From: Arthrobacter terricola
Lineage (GTDB): Bacteria; Actinomycetota; Actinomycetes; Actinomycetales; Micrococcaceae
Direction of reading: 5' to 3'
Assembly (NCBI RefSeq): GCF_004354015.1
Contig: NZ_SMRU01000016.1
Coordinates: forward strand, 1-64,000
Length of the DNA stretch: 64,000 nucleotides
The notes below the pieces were generated by a model. It worked only from the letters and a program-made list of their open reading frames with translations. It did not search any database and had not been told where the DNA came from. Below are positions 24,794 to 33,915 of this stretch, in pieces (position 1 is the stretch's first letter; the number at the start of each line of letters is the position of its first letter). Made by a program: the position numbers and the translations under genes.

Positions 24794-24822
24794 TTGACGG
24801 TGACGCGCACCACAGCTAAATT
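24794..24822 (+). promoter_or_regulatory. Sigma70-type promoter of the carbohydrate operon
   Basis: TTGACG at 24794-24799 and TAAATT at 24817-24822 are spaced by 17 bases. The binding-protein gene starts about 140 bases downstream, and operator copy 2 lies just past the expected transcription start. Confidence 0.75.
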
Positions 24823-24846
24823 TACTTCACCGATTCGAAAATACTG

Positions 24847-24860
24847 TCGAAATATTTCGA
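24847..24860. promoter_or_regulatory. LacI operator, copy 2
   Basis: TCGAAATATTTCGA is a perfect 14-bp palindrome about 20 bases downstream of the predicted start site, positioned to block elongation or open-complex formation. Copy 1 is 145 bases away, so looping between the two is possible. Confidence 0.82.
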
Positions 24861-24965
24861 ACGTTTCCAGAAACAGTACCAGCGGCAGCGCCACCTCCCC
24901 AGAAGCGCTCCCGCACCAACAACCCGGGCAACCAGCGTCGAGCCCGAAGGACGAATGGAAAGCAA

Positions 24966-26285
24966 ATGGTAAAACTCACGTTGCGTTCAGCAGCGATGGC
25001 CGTCACCGCCGCGGCAATGTCGATCTCCCTCGCCGCCTGTGGATCCGGCGGACCGTCGAGTGCGTCCGCGAGCTCTGACTCCGCAACCATGTGGGGGCTC
25101 ACGGGCGGCAACCAGCCGGTGCTCCAAAAGTCCATTGACGCCTGGAACAAGGCGCACCCGGACGAGTCCATCAAACTCGACTTCTTCGCGAACGACGCCT
25201 ACAAGACGAAGGTGCGTACCGCCGTCGGGGCCGGACAGGGTCCCACCTTCATCTACGGTTGGGGCGGCGGAGTGCTGAAGTCATATGTCGACGCCGGCCA
25301 GGTGGCCGATCTGTCCGACTTCATCGCGTCCAACCCCGACGTCAAGAGCCGGTACCTGCCGTCGGTGCTGAAGAACGGCGTCATCGACGGCAAGACCTAC
25401 GCCCTTCCCAACAACAACGTGCAGCCAGTGGTGCTCTACTTCAACAAGGACGTTTTCGACAAGATCGGCGCCCAAGCCCCCAAGACCTGGGACGACTTGA
25501 TGGCCCTCGTGCCGAAGTTCAAGGCTGCCGGGATCGCTCCGTTCTCGCTGGGCGGCCAGTCCAAATGGCCCGACCTCATGTGGCTCGAATACCTCGTGGA
25601 ACGGATCGGCGGACCCGAAGTCTTCGCCAACATAGCCGCCAACAAGCCAAATGCCTGGTCCGATCCTGCCGTGAAGGAAGCCCTCACCAAGATCCAGGAC
25701 CTCGTTGACGCCGGCGGATTCGTGAACGGCTTCTCCTCGATCGCGGCCGACAGCAACGCCGACCAAGCCCTCCTCTACACCGGCAAGGCAGCCATGATCC
25801 TGCAAGGCGGGTGGATCTACCAAAGCATGAAGACGGACGCCGCGGACTTCGTCAAGAACGGCAAGCTCGGCTTCACCGCGTTCCCGAGCGTCAGCGGCGG
25901 CAAGGGCGATCCCGCCAACATTGTGGGCAATCCGTCCAACTTCTGGTCGATCTCGTCCAAGGCCACCGATAGCCAAAAGAAGGCCGCCCTGGACTACGTG
26001 AAGAGCGGAATGTTCACGGACGCGGATACGCAGGCCTTGATCGATTCCGGAGCGGTCCCCGTCACCACCGGCATCGAAAGCAAGCTCGCGGCATCGCCGG
26101 ACAAGGACTTCCTGAGCTACCTCTACGGCATGGCCAAGAACGCGCCAACGTTCACCCTCTCCTGGGACCAGGCCCTCAGCCCGGCGCAAGGTGACGCGAT
26201 GCTCGCGAACCTCGACCAGATCTTCCTGAAGAAGATCAGCCCGGATCAGTTCGTCTCCACGATGAACGCGACGATCGGAAAGTAG
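24966..26285 (+). CDS. Carbohydrate ABC transporter, substrate-binding lipoprotein
   Basis: 439 residues of the extracellular solute-binding family 1. A lipoprotein signal (MAVTAAAMSISLAAC) is followed by a Ser-rich tether and the binding domain, with AWNKAHPDESIKLDFF, the sugar-stacking aromatic segment ILQGGWIYQSMK and the C-terminal LSPAQGDAMLANLDQIF. It captures a sugar or oligosaccharide at the outer face of the membrane and hands it to the two permeases encoded next. It is the first gene of the LacI-controlled operon. No ATPase is encoded here, so a shared MsmK-type ATPase elsewhere is expected. Confidence 0.9.
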   Translation: MVKLTLRSAAMAVTAAAMSISLAACGSGGPSSASASSDSATMWGLTGGNQPVLQKSIDAWNKAHPDESIKLDFFANDAYKTKVRTAVGAGQGPTFIYGWGGGVLKSYVDAGQVADLSDFIASNPDVKSRYLPSVLKNGVIDGKTYALPNNNVQPVVLYFNKDVFDKIGAQAPKTWDDLMALVPKFKAAGIAPFSLGGQSKWPDLMWLEYLVERIGGPEVFANIAANKPNAWSDPAVKEALTKIQDLVDAGGFVNGFSSIAADSNADQALLYTGKAAMILQGGWIYQSMKTDAADFVKNGKLGFTAFPSVSGGKGDPANIVGNPSNFWSISSKATDSQKKAALDYVKSGMFTDADTQALIDSGAVPVTTGIESKLAASPDKDFLSYLYGMAKNAPTFTLSWDQALSPAQGDAMLANLDQIFLKKISPDQFVSTMNATIGK

Positions 26286-26288
26286 CCC

Positions 26289-27191
26289 GTGTCTGTCTCT
26301 TCCGCTTCTTCCCGACGGGTCCTCGAAAGGGGCCCGTCCGGATGGCTGGCCGCCCCGGCCCTGTTCTTCTTCCTTTTGTTCGCCATCATTCCGCTGGCGG
26401 GCGTCTTTTTCCTCAGCTTCACGAAATGGGACGGGCTGGGGGAAATCAAGCTGGATGGCTTCTCCAGCTGGACCACGGTCCTGACTGATCCGGTCACCGG
26501 CAACGCCCTGTGGGTCACAGCCAAAATCATGTTCTTCTCGTTCATCGTCCAAGCACCCATCAGCCTCCTGCTCGGCGTTTTCACTTCCGCTTCCCAGAAG
26601 TACCGGGCAGTCCTCGCAGTGCTCTACTTCGTTCCGCTGCTGCTGTCCTCGGCCGCCGTCGCGATCGCCTACAAGGCCCTGCTTGATCCGAACTTCGGCC
26701 TTGGGCCCGGGCTCGGGATCCCGTTCCTGGCCCAGGACTGGCTCGGGAACTCGGACCTGGTGCTGTTTGTGGTGGTCTTTGTCATCGCTTGGCAGTTCGT
26801 CCCGTTCCACACGCTCATCTACCAAGGCGGCGTCCGGCAGATTCCGGCCTCGCTCTACGAAGCCGCCCAGATCGACGGCGCCGGCCGCGTCCAGCAGTTC
26901 TTCGCCATCACTTTGCCCCAGCTGAAATACACGATCATCACGTCGTCCACGCTCATGGTGGTCGGTTCGCTGGCCTACTTCGACCTTGTCTTCGTCCTCA
27001 CCGGCGGCGGCCCCGGCTACTCAACGCGACTGCTACCGCTGCACATGTACCTCACGGGATTCAAGGCCAACGACATGGGAGCCGCCAGCGCTTTGGGCGT
27101 CATCCTCGTGGTGATCGGCCTCGCCTTGGCCCTGATCCTGCAAAGGCTCGGTGGAAAGAACCGCAACGCAAGCCAATTGGAAGGTGCCTGA
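26289..27191 (+). CDS. Carbohydrate ABC transporter permease (MalF type)
   Basis: 300 residues with six membrane segments (PALFFFLLFAIIPLAGVFFL is the first). The EAA loop that docks the ATPase is present as YEAAQIDGAGRVQQFFAITLP. A GTG start three bases after the preceding stop is used. The last base of its stop overlaps the ATG of the next permease. Confidence 0.9.
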   Translation: MSVSSASSRRVLERGPSGWLAAPALFFFLLFAIIPLAGVFFLSFTKWDGLGEIKLDGFSSWTTVLTDPVTGNALWVTAKIMFFSFIVQAPISLLLGVFTSASQKYRAVLAVLYFVPLLLSSAAVAIAYKALLDPNFGLGPGLGIPFLAQDWLGNSDLVLFVVVFVIAWQFVPFHTLIYQGGVRQIPASLYEAAQIDGAGRVQQFFAITLPQLKYTIITSSTLMVVGSLAYFDLVFVLTGGGPGYSTRLLPLHMYLTGFKANDMGAASALGVILVVIGLALALILQRLGGKNRNASQLEGA

Positions 27192-28093
27192 TGGCCTCCA
27201 CAACCCAGATCCCGGTGCCGCCGGCAACCCGCGTGGCACCCAGCAGTAAGCCGTCCAAACAGGGTCGCGGCCGCGGACGTGCACGTCCCAACTTCTTGGG
27301 AGGCCTGGGCGGTTGGCTGTGGCTCGCAGTCATCATCGTTCCCATCTACTACGTGGTGGTCACGAGCCTCAAGAACCAGGCCGGCTTCTTTACCTCGAAC
27401 CCGATGCTGCCGCCCGCCGAGCCAACCCTCGACAACTACAAACTGGTGCTCGAGAACGACTTCGCCATGTATTTCGTGAACAGCCTGCTCGTCACTGTGG
27501 GCAGCGTGGTTCCGGCGCTCCTGGTCTCGTTCATGGCCGCTTATGCGATTGTCCGGGGCAAGTCCCGCTTCCTGGGCTGGACCAACAAGCTCTTCCTCCT
27601 GGGCCTGGCTATCCCGTTGCACGCAACGATCATCCCCATCTACTGGATGATCACCAAAGCCCACCTCTACGACACCTTGCTCGCCCTCATCCTGCCGTCC
27701 ATCGCGTTCGCCATTCCCATCTCGGTGCTCATCCTGAGCAATTTCATGCGCGACGTTCCCAACGAACTGTTCGAGTCAATGCGGCTGGACGGCTGCTCGG
27801 ACTGGGCGATGATGTGGCGACTCGCGCTGCCCATGACGCGTCCCGCCGTCGTAACTGTCGGCATCTACAACGCGCTCGGCGTCTGGAACGGCTTCCTCTT
27901 CCCGCTGATCCTGACGCAAAGCCCGTCCACCCGCGTCCTGCCGTTGTCCTTGTGGACATTCCAGGGCGAGTTCAGCGTCAACATCCCCGCCGTCCTGGCT
28001 TCGGTGGTACTCGCCACTTTGCCCCTGCTGGTCATCTACGTGGTGGCCCGGCGCCAACTGATCAGCGGCCTGACCGCCGGCTTCAGCAAGTAG
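27191..28093 (+). CDS. Carbohydrate ABC transporter permease (MalG type)
   Basis: 300 residues. A basic, disordered N terminus (SSKPSKQGRGRGRARP) precedes six membrane segments (WLWLAVIIVPIYYVVVTS first), and the EAA loop appears as LFESMRLDGCSDWAMMWRLALP. The start ATG overlaps the stop of the MalF-type gene, so translation is coupled. It forms the heterodimeric channel with the preceding permease. Confidence 0.9.
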   Translation: MASTTQIPVPPATRVAPSSKPSKQGRGRGRARPNFLGGLGGWLWLAVIIVPIYYVVVTSLKNQAGFFTSNPMLPPAEPTLDNYKLVLENDFAMYFVNSLLVTVGSVVPALLVSFMAAYAIVRGKSRFLGWTNKLFLLGLAIPLHATIIPIYWMITKAHLYDTLLALILPSIAFAIPISVLILSNFMRDVPNELFESMRLDGCSDWAMMWRLALPMTRPAVVTVGIYNALGVWNGFLFPLILTQSPSTRVLPLSLWTFQGEFSVNIPAVLASVVLATLPLLVIYVVARRQLISGLTAGFSK

Positions 28094-28105
28094 AAGGGAC
28101 TCCCT

Positions 28106-29317
28106 ATGGCTACCCCCAAACCTTTGCGTGTGGGCATGGTCGGCTACGCGTTCATGGGTGCGGCGCATTCGCACGCCTGGCGGACCGCGCCCCGGTTTTT
28201 CGATTTGCCTTTGGACCCGCGGCTCACCGCGCTGTGTGGAAGGAACGACGACGGCGTCCGGGCCGCCGCTGCCAAGCTCGGCTGGGACTCCGTGGAGACG
28301 GACTGGCGGCGCCTGATCGAGCGCGACGATATCGACCTGATCGATATCTGTACTCCCGGGGATACGCATGCGGAGATCGCGATCGCAGCCTTGGAGGCGG
28401 GCAAGCACGTCTTGTGCGAAAAACCCTTGGCGAACTCAGTGGCAGAAGCCGAACGCATGACCGAAGTTGCCCGTGATGCCGCCGCGCGCGGAGTGTTTTC
28501 GATGTGCGGGTTCTCCTACCGCCGCACTCCAGCGCTGGCACTGGCCCGGCGCATGGTCGCCGAAGGCCGGCTCGGGCAGATCAGGCACGTGCGCGCCCAG
28601 TACCTGCAGGACTGGCTCAGCGACGAGAACGCGCCCATGACGTGGCGCCTAGACAAATCCAAGTCCGGTTCCGGGACCCTTGGCGACATCGGCGCCCACT
28701 CGATCGACGCCGCCCAATGGGTCACCGGGCAGAACATCACCGGCGTCTCCGCCGTGCTGGAAACCTTCGTCCACGAACGCCCCCTGGCCGGGAACCTCGT
28801 AGGCCTCGGCGGGCACGGCGACACGGACGCCGACGCGCCCCGCGGGACGGTCACCGTTGATGACGCCGCGATCTTCAGCGTACGGTTTTCTCCCGACGGG
28901 TTCGACGGCGACGGCACCTCGCCCGGCGCCGTCGGGGTTTTCGAATCCACCCGGTATGCGCTGGGACGCAAGAACGCGATGCGACTGGAAGTCAACGGCT
29001 CCCTCGGCTCGCTCGCCTTCGACTTCGAAGACATGAACGTGCTGTCCTTCTACGACGCCGCCGAATCCCCGGACGCCGGGTTCAGGCGGATCTTCGTCAC
29101 CGAACCCGAACACCCCTACGTCGGCAACTGGTGGCCCACCGGCCACGGCCTGGGCTACGAACACGGTTTCACCCACCAAGTCGTGGACCTCGTCACCGCG
29201 ATCGGCGCAGGCGAGCAGCCCTCGCCGTCGTTCGCCGACGCCTTGCAAGTCCAGCGCGTCCTGAGCGCCGTCGAAACCAGCGCCAGCGAAGAATCCCGCT
29301 GGACCAAAGTCAACTGA
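28106..29317 (+). CDS. Gfo/Idh/MocA-family oxidoreductase
   Basis: 403 residues. An N-terminal Rossmann domain (RVGMVGYAFMGAAHSHAW) is followed by the signature CEKPLANSVAEAERM and a C-terminal beta-sheet substrate domain with GTLGDIGAHSIDAAQWVTG, whose Asp-His pair is catalytic in the family. These NAD(P)-dependent enzymes oxidise sugars, often to 3-keto forms, or sugar acids. It is the fourth gene of the LacI-controlled operon, 12 bases after the permease. With the ThuA-like gene and a second oxidoreductase it forms a set seen in glycoside and disaccharide utilisation through keto-sugars. Confidence 0.88.
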   Translation: MATPKPLRVGMVGYAFMGAAHSHAWRTAPRFFDLPLDPRLTALCGRNDDGVRAAAAKLGWDSVETDWRRLIERDDIDLIDICTPGDTHAEIAIAALEAGKHVLCEKPLANSVAEAERMTEVARDAAARGVFSMCGFSYRRTPALALARRMVAEGRLGQIRHVRAQYLQDWLSDENAPMTWRLDKSKSGSGTLGDIGAHSIDAAQWVTGQNITGVSAVLETFVHERPLAGNLVGLGGHGDTDADAPRGTVTVDDAAIFSVRFSPDGFDGDGTSPGAVGVFESTRYALGRKNAMRLEVNGSLGSLAFDFEDMNVLSFYDAAESPDAGFRRIFVTEPEHPYVGNWWPTGHGLGYEHGFTHQVVDLVTAIGAGEQPSPSFADALQVQRVLSAVETSASEESRWTKVN

Positions 29318-29329
29318 AATTGAGGAAGC

Positions 29330-30028
29330 ATGACTGAGAAGAAGACCGCCCTCGTGGTTCGGGGCGGCTGGGACGGCCATCAGCCGATCGAGGCCACCGA
29401 ACTGTTCATTCCATACCTCCGAGGGAATGGGTACGAGGTCAGGGTGGAAGAATCACCCAAGATATATGCCGATACGGAATATATGGCTTCGGTGGACCTG
29501 GTCATGCAATGCATGACGATGTCCACCATCGAGAAGGACGAGTTCGAGGGGCTGCGCACCGCCGTCGAGAACGGAACGGGCTTGGCCGGCTGGCACGGCG
29601 GAATCGCGGATTCCTACCGCAACACCTCCGACTACCTCCACCTCATCGGCGGCCAGTTCGCCTGCCATCCCGGCAAGCACCCGGACGAGCGGACCGGCGA
29701 GCAGTCCGACAATTACGTCCCCTATACGGTGAACATGCTCCCCGCGGCTGCCTCGCATCCGATCACCGCAGGGATCAGCGATTTCGAACTCGTCACCGAA
29801 CAGTACTGGGTCCTGGCCGATGACTACATCGATGTCCTGGCCACCACAACGCAGAAGGTCCGCGAATGGGATCCGTGGCACCGCGAAGTGACCTCCCCGG
29901 CCATCTGGACCCGGCAATGGGGTTCGGGCCGAATCTTCGTGTGCACTCCAGGCCACCGGGTCGAAATCCTCCAGGACGCCAACGTCCGCACCATCATCGA
30001 AAGGGGCCTCCTATGGGCGAGCCGCTGA
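29330..30028 (+). CDS. ThuA-like domain protein
   Basis: 232 residues with a class I glutamine-amidotransferase-like fold of the ThuA (trehalose utilisation) family. Visible are ALVVRGGWDGHQPIEATELF, YADTEYMASVDLVMQCMTM, the conserved GLAGWHGGIADSYR, and the C-terminal WTRQWGSGRIFVCTPGHR. Members work with Gfo/Idh/MocA dehydrogenases in disaccharide and keto-sugar breakdown; the exact reaction here is unknown. It lies between two such dehydrogenase genes, overlapping the second by 16 bases. Confidence 0.85.
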   Translation: MTEKKTALVVRGGWDGHQPIEATELFIPYLRGNGYEVRVEESPKIYADTEYMASVDLVMQCMTMSTIEKDEFEGLRTAVENGTGLAGWHGGIADSYRNTSDYLHLIGGQFACHPGKHPDERTGEQSDNYVPYTVNMLPAAASHPITAGISDFELVTEQYWVLADDYIDVLATTTQKVREWDPWHREVTSPAIWTRQWGSGRIFVCTPGHRVEILQDANVRTIIERGLLWASR

Positions 30029-31155
30029 AAGTAGGCATTATCGGCTGTGGCGCCATCATCGCCCAGTACCTGGCGAGCTTCCGCCGCCTGGACGCGATTG
30101 ATTTGGTCGCCGTTGCCGATCTCGACTTTGCACGGGCGCAAGCCGTGGCGGAATCCTACGACGGCGTTCGCGCCCTGTCCGTGGACGAACTCCTGGCGGC
30201 GGACGACGTCGAACTCGTCCTGAACCTCACCATCCCTGCCGCGCACGGACCGATTGCCCTGCAAGCGATCGGCGCCGGAAAGCACGTGTACGGCGAAAAG
30301 CCCTTGGCCGCCACTACTGCCGAAGCGCGGCTGGTGCTCGATGCCGCCCGGGAAGCCGGCGTGATGGTCGGCTGCGCCCCGGACACCGTGCTCGGCACCG
30401 GGATCCAGACGGCCCGCAAAGCGATCGACGACGGCCTCATCGGTGCGCCGATCTCCGCCACCGCCACCATGGTCACCCCGGGGCACGAACGCTGGCACCC
30501 GAACCCCGACTTCTACTACCAGCCCGGCGGCGGACCCCTGCTGGACATGGGCCCGTACTACGTCAGCGCCCTCGTCACCCTGCTTGGGCCGGTGGTATCG
30601 GTTGTTGGCGCGGCAAGCCACACCCGCCCGACACGCGTCATCGGTTCGGGCCCGCGCGAAGGCGAGGAAATCCCGGTGGACATCGATTCACACGTCACCG
30701 GCGTCCTCGTCCATGCCTCCGGTGCTTTGTCGACCCTGTTCATGAGCTTCGACGCGGTCAAGTCGAAGTCGGCGAATATCGAGGTCCACGGATCCCACGG
30801 CAGCCTCGCAGTACCCGATCCCAACCATTTCGACGGCGACGTGCAGCTCTTCGCGCTCGGCTCCGACGCCTGGGAGACCCTGCCGGTCTCGGCCGGGTAC
30901 CTCGACTCCGGACGCGGCTACGGCATCGCCGACCTCGCCTCGACTGCCGCCGGGAGCGAGCCTCGGGCGGGCGGTCAATTGGCCTACCACGCGCTCGAGG
31001 TCATGGAATCCGTGCTCGCATCAGCGCACAGTGGCTCGACCATCGCCATCGCCAGCACCGTGGCACGGCCTGAGCCTGTCCCGCTGGTGGCCCTGGCGGG
31101 CGGGGTTTCTGTTGGTGGGGGTCCGGCCGGTGGGGCTGGTTCGGCTCTGGGGTGA
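30013..31155 (+). CDS. Gfo/Idh/MocA-family oxidoreductase (second in operon)
   Basis: 380 residues. Cofactor fold VGIIGCGAIIAQYLASF, signature GEKPLAATTAEARLVLDAA, and a substrate domain with YQPGGGPLLDMGPYYVSALV and VDIDSHVTGVL. The ATG at 30013 follows AAGGGG and overlaps the ThuA-like gene; the longer in-frame reading from 29866 lies inside it and is rejected. The last 25 residues are Gly/Ala/Val-rich (VSVGGGPAGGAGSALG), an odd low-complexity tail. It is the last gene of the operon; a strong terminator follows at 31207. It is divergent enough from the first oxidoreductase to suggest a different substrate or step. Confidence 0.86.
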   Translation: MGEPLKVGIIGCGAIIAQYLASFRRLDAIDLVAVADLDFARAQAVAESYDGVRALSVDELLAADDVELVLNLTIPAAHGPIALQAIGAGKHVYGEKPLAATTAEARLVLDAAREAGVMVGCAPDTVLGTGIQTARKAIDDGLIGAPISATATMVTPGHERWHPNPDFYYQPGGGPLLDMGPYYVSALVTLLGPVVSVVGAASHTRPTRVIGSGPREGEEIPVDIDSHVTGVLVHASGALSTLFMSFDAVKSKSANIEVHGSHGSLAVPDPNHFDGDVQLFALGSDAWETLPVSAGYLDSGRGYGIADLASTAAGSEPRAGGQLAYHALEVMESVLASAHSGSTIAIASTVARPEPVPLVALAGGVSVGGGPAGGAGSALG

Positions 31156-31206
31156 GCCGGTAAGGCTTGCTGGAAGCCTGCTGCCTGAGGCGGCGGTCGA
31201 CCTGAA

Positions 31207-31240
31207 GCGGCGGCGCGTGAATGCGCCGCCGCTTTTCTTC
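31207..31240 (+). terminator. Intrinsic terminator of the carbohydrate operon
   Basis: GCGGCGGCGC (31207-31216) and GCGCCGCCGC (31223-31232) form a 10-bp GC stem with a six-base loop, followed by TTTTCTTC. This is the strongest plus-strand terminator in the window. Confidence 0.92.
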
Positions 31241-31311
31241 TATGCTGATGGCGATTGTGGCGCTTCCTGGCGGCTCCTTCAGGGGCTGGCGGGCCCTGAA
31301 GGAGACAAACC

Positions 31312-32205
31312 ATGCAGAGTGATTCCTCACCAGCTACACACCTTCGCCTTGTGTGGCCGGAGTGGCAGGGCGCGGGAACTTCGAGCGTTCGGGACCTCGC
31401 GCCGGAGTTTCCCTTCGATGTTGCGCGCAGGGGTTACACGGTAGGCACGAAGGTCTTGGAGGCGGTACTGCCGGAACATGACGGGCCGACTGCCGTGGTG
31501 CCCGTCGACCTGGACAACTCCGGCCTTGAGGAACGGGATGGGATCGAAGCGAAGGCCGCGGTTCTCGATCAGCTTGATGCCGCTCTTGCGATCATTCGTG
31601 ACCATTCCCCTGAGCGGATCACCACCCTGGGCGGTGACTGCGGGGTCAGCATGGCGCCGTTCTCCGCACTGATCGACAAGTATGGAACCGATATAGCCAT
31701 CCTCTGGATCGATTCCCACCCGGACATGGGCACAGGAGAGAGCTCTTACCCGGGGTACCACGCGATGGTGGTGTCCGCGCTCACCGGGCACGGCGACCAG
31801 GAAATCCTCGACCGGCTCCCCGCGACCATCCCGGCAAGCAGGATGGCCTTGGTGGGAATGCACGACTGGACCGATGATTCCCTGCCTGCGCTAGCCAAGG
31901 AATGGGGAATCACTGTGTTCCCGCCCGAGCAACTCCGGCCCGAGAGCACGTCCCTCCTCGAGTGGCTGCGTAGTACGGAGGCTTCGCGCGTTGCCATCCA
32001 TTTCGATGTGGACACCATTGACGCGAACGAAATCCAGCTCGGACTCGGCGCTGACCTAGGTGGCCTCACGAGCGCCCAGGCGCGCCGAGTCGTCTCCGAC
32101 ATCAACTCAGAGGCCGACGTCGTCGGCCTCACGATCGCGGAGTACATACCGCGCCAAGTCATGCATCTCCAGCAGCTCCTCGCGGGATTCCCCCTGATTG
32201 GTTAA
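31312..32205 (+). CDS. Arginase/agmatinase/formiminoglutamase-family protein with altered metal site
   Basis: 297 residues of the ureohydrolase family, which hydrolyses guanidino groups at a two-manganese centre. Of the six usual ligands, five are seen: Asp134, His136 and Asp138 in WIDSHPDM, and Asp232 and Asp234 in HFDVDTID. The first, the His of GGDHS, is replaced by Cys110 (GGDCG). The start has GAAGGAGA ahead. It stands alone between the carbohydrate operon's terminator and the convergent xylose genes. Substrate unknown; the Cys-for-His change occurs in some uncharacterised relatives and could mean a different metal load. Confidence 0.82.
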   Translation: MQSDSSPATHLRLVWPEWQGAGTSSVRDLAPEFPFDVARRGYTVGTKVLEAVLPEHDGPTAVVPVDLDNSGLEERDGIEAKAAVLDQLDAALAIIRDHSPERITTLGGDCGVSMAPFSALIDKYGTDIAILWIDSHPDMGTGESSYPGYHAMVVSALTGHGDQEILDRLPATIPASRMALVGMHDWTDDSLPALAKEWGITVFPPEQLRPESTSLLEWLRSTEASRVAIHFDVDTIDANEIQLGLGADLGGLTSAQARRVVSDINSEADVVGLTIAEYIPRQVMHLQQLLAGFPLIG

Positions 32206-32330
32206 GGCGCGGGTTGGTTGGGGCGGGTTGGTTAGGGCGCGTGTCTGTTGGGGGCGTGGCTGGCTCAGGCGCGTGGCTGCTCAGCGGAGACCTCTGCCAA
32301 CCAGCCGGTACCCCCCGGCTCACGAATTTG

Positions 32331-32395
32331 CTCACCACCCGACAAATCCCGCGCCCACCAACTTACTCACGACCCTACAAATCCCGCGCTCACCA
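32331..32395. repeat. Duplicated 3' end of xylB, 35-bp near-direct repeat
   Basis: A 35-bp segment at 32331-32365 is repeated with few changes from 32366, where it forms the xylB stop and last codons. On the minus strand both copies read as Leu-Val-x-Ala-Gly-Phe-Val-Gly followed by one residue and a stop. The bases just before (32206-32280) are a related low-complexity run built on GGTTGGTT and GGGCGCG. Confidence 0.75.
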
Positions 32396-33911
32396 GCGCG
32401 GCGGCCTTTGCATAGTTCTCAATGATGTGGCCCTTGAAGTCCGGCTCCGGTGCGGCATCCAACGCCACGGGCCAGTCTGGCCGCGATCCTGCGAGCGCCC
32501 ACGCGGCTTGGACGGCTGCGCCTCGGGCAACGTATTCACCCGGACTCGGCACCACGACGGGGAGCTCAAAGACCTGCGCCGCGATCCGTTGCACCGCAGG
32601 ATTCTGGACTGCACCGCCGATCAGCAGCAGCCGTTCGGCGCGCAGTCCCTGGGAACACAGCGCGTCGAACCCGCCAGCGAGCCCGCACAGCATTCCTTCA
32701 ATCGCCGCCCTCGCGATGTTCGGCCGGGTAGTGGAGGCGATGCTGAGGCCGTGGAAACTCGCCTTCACATGGGGCAGGTTAGGAGTCCTCTCCCCCTCGA
32801 AATACGGCACGAGCACTACACCGCCCGCACTCGGTTCGGCCTCGAGGGCGAGCTTGGAGAGTTCGTCGAAATCCACGCCGAGCACTCCGGCAATGGAGCT
32901 CAGCACGCGTGCCGCGTTCAGCGTCACCGTGATCGGGAGGTACTCGCCGCTGGCGTCCGCGAAGCCAGCCACGGTCCCGCTCGCATCATGTGCTGGAACA
33001 GAGTCAACGGCGAACACCGTACCGCTTGTTCCCACGGAAACAACGACGTCGCCGGCTTTGGCACCGAGGCCCAGTGCCGCGGCGGCGTTGTCGCCCGCGC
33101 CGACGCCCAGCAGGATTCCGTTGCCGTCGCCGCTTCCAGTTCCGGAAGGTCCGAAGCAGTCAGGGTGAATGCGGCCTGCGGTATCGCCAGGACCGAGCAC
33201 TCGTGGCAGGATGACGATGCCTTCAGCGGGCTCCGTCGTCGACCCCGGCTGAGGCGATCCTCCGTCGAGTGAACCGCCCGAGGCTTCCCGGGCGTCTTGG
33301 CCGAACGCCAGTTTGAAGAGGTCGAGGTCGTAGCCGCCGGTCAGGGGGCTCCAGTATCCGGTACCGCTCGCATCTGACCGGTCCGTGGTCAGGGCGTCGA
33401 GGTTAGGCCCGAGCGGACTCACACCAGCTGGACCGTAGCCACGCAGCCGCCAGGTTAGCCAGTCGTGGGGCAAGGCGACGGCGGCGACCTTTGCCACGCT
33501 TTCGGGTTCGGTATCCCGTACCCACCGGACTTTGGTGATGGTGAAGGACGCAACCGGAAGTAGCCCGGTCCTTCGAGATAAGTCCTCGGCGCCCACTTCA
33601 GAGATGAGGTCGTTGGCCGCGCCCGCAGATCGCGTGTCATTCCACAGCAGGGCCGGCCGGATCACGTTCCCGTCGCGGTCCAGCAGCACCATTCCGTGCT
33701 GCTGGCCCCCGACGGACAGTGCACTGACATCAGACAGTCCGCCGGCGTCGTCGAACGCTTCAGAAAGCGCCCGCCACCACTCTTCCGGATGCACTTCGGT
33801 ACCGTCCGGGTGGCTCGCCCGGCCTTCGCGGATCAGCGCACCGTTTTCCGCATCCAGGACTACTACCTTGCAGCTTTGAGTAGAGGAATCAACCCCGGCA
33901 ACCAATGTCAT
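32367..33911 (-). CDS. xylB: Xylulokinase
   Basis: 514 residues of the FGGY carbohydrate-kinase family. It phosphorylates D-xylulose to xylulose 5-phosphate for the pentose phosphate pathway. Seen are the phosphate loop [17 protein letters not shown], the xylulokinase signature [27 protein letters not shown], and the ATP-site [12 protein letters not shown] and [12 protein letters not shown]. It starts four bases after the xylA stop, so the two form one operon. Confidence 0.92.
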   Translation of the reverse strand: MTLVAGVDSSTQSCKVVVLDAENGALIREGRASHPDGTEVHPEEWWRALSEAFDDAGGLSDVSALSVGGQQHGMVLLDRDGNVIRPALLWNDTRSAGAANDLISEVGAEDLSRRTGLLPVASFTITKVRWVRDTEPESVAKVAAVALPHDWLTWRLRGYGPAGVSPLGPNLDALTTDRSDASGTGYWSPLTGGYDLDLFKLAFGQDAREASGGSLDGGSPQPGSTTEPAEGIVILPRVLGPGDTAGRIHPDCFGPSGTGSGDGNGILLGVGAGDNAAAALGLGAKAGDVVVSVGTSGTVFAVDSVPAHDASGTVAGFADASGEYLPITVTLNAARVLSSIAGVLGVDFDELSKLALEAEPSAGGVVLVPYFEGERTPNLPHVKASFHGLSIASTTRPNIARAAIEGMLCGLAGGFDALCSQGLRAERLLLIGGAVQNPAVQRIAAQVFELPVVVPSPGEYVARGAAVQAAWALAGSRPDWPVALDAAPEPDFKGHIIENYAKAAALVSAGFVGS

Positions 33912-33915
33912 GAGA

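Noticed and set aside
25281..26825. 514-codon minus-strand frame
   Set aside because: Antisense to the binding-protein and permease genes; composition is charged and repetitive without a domain.
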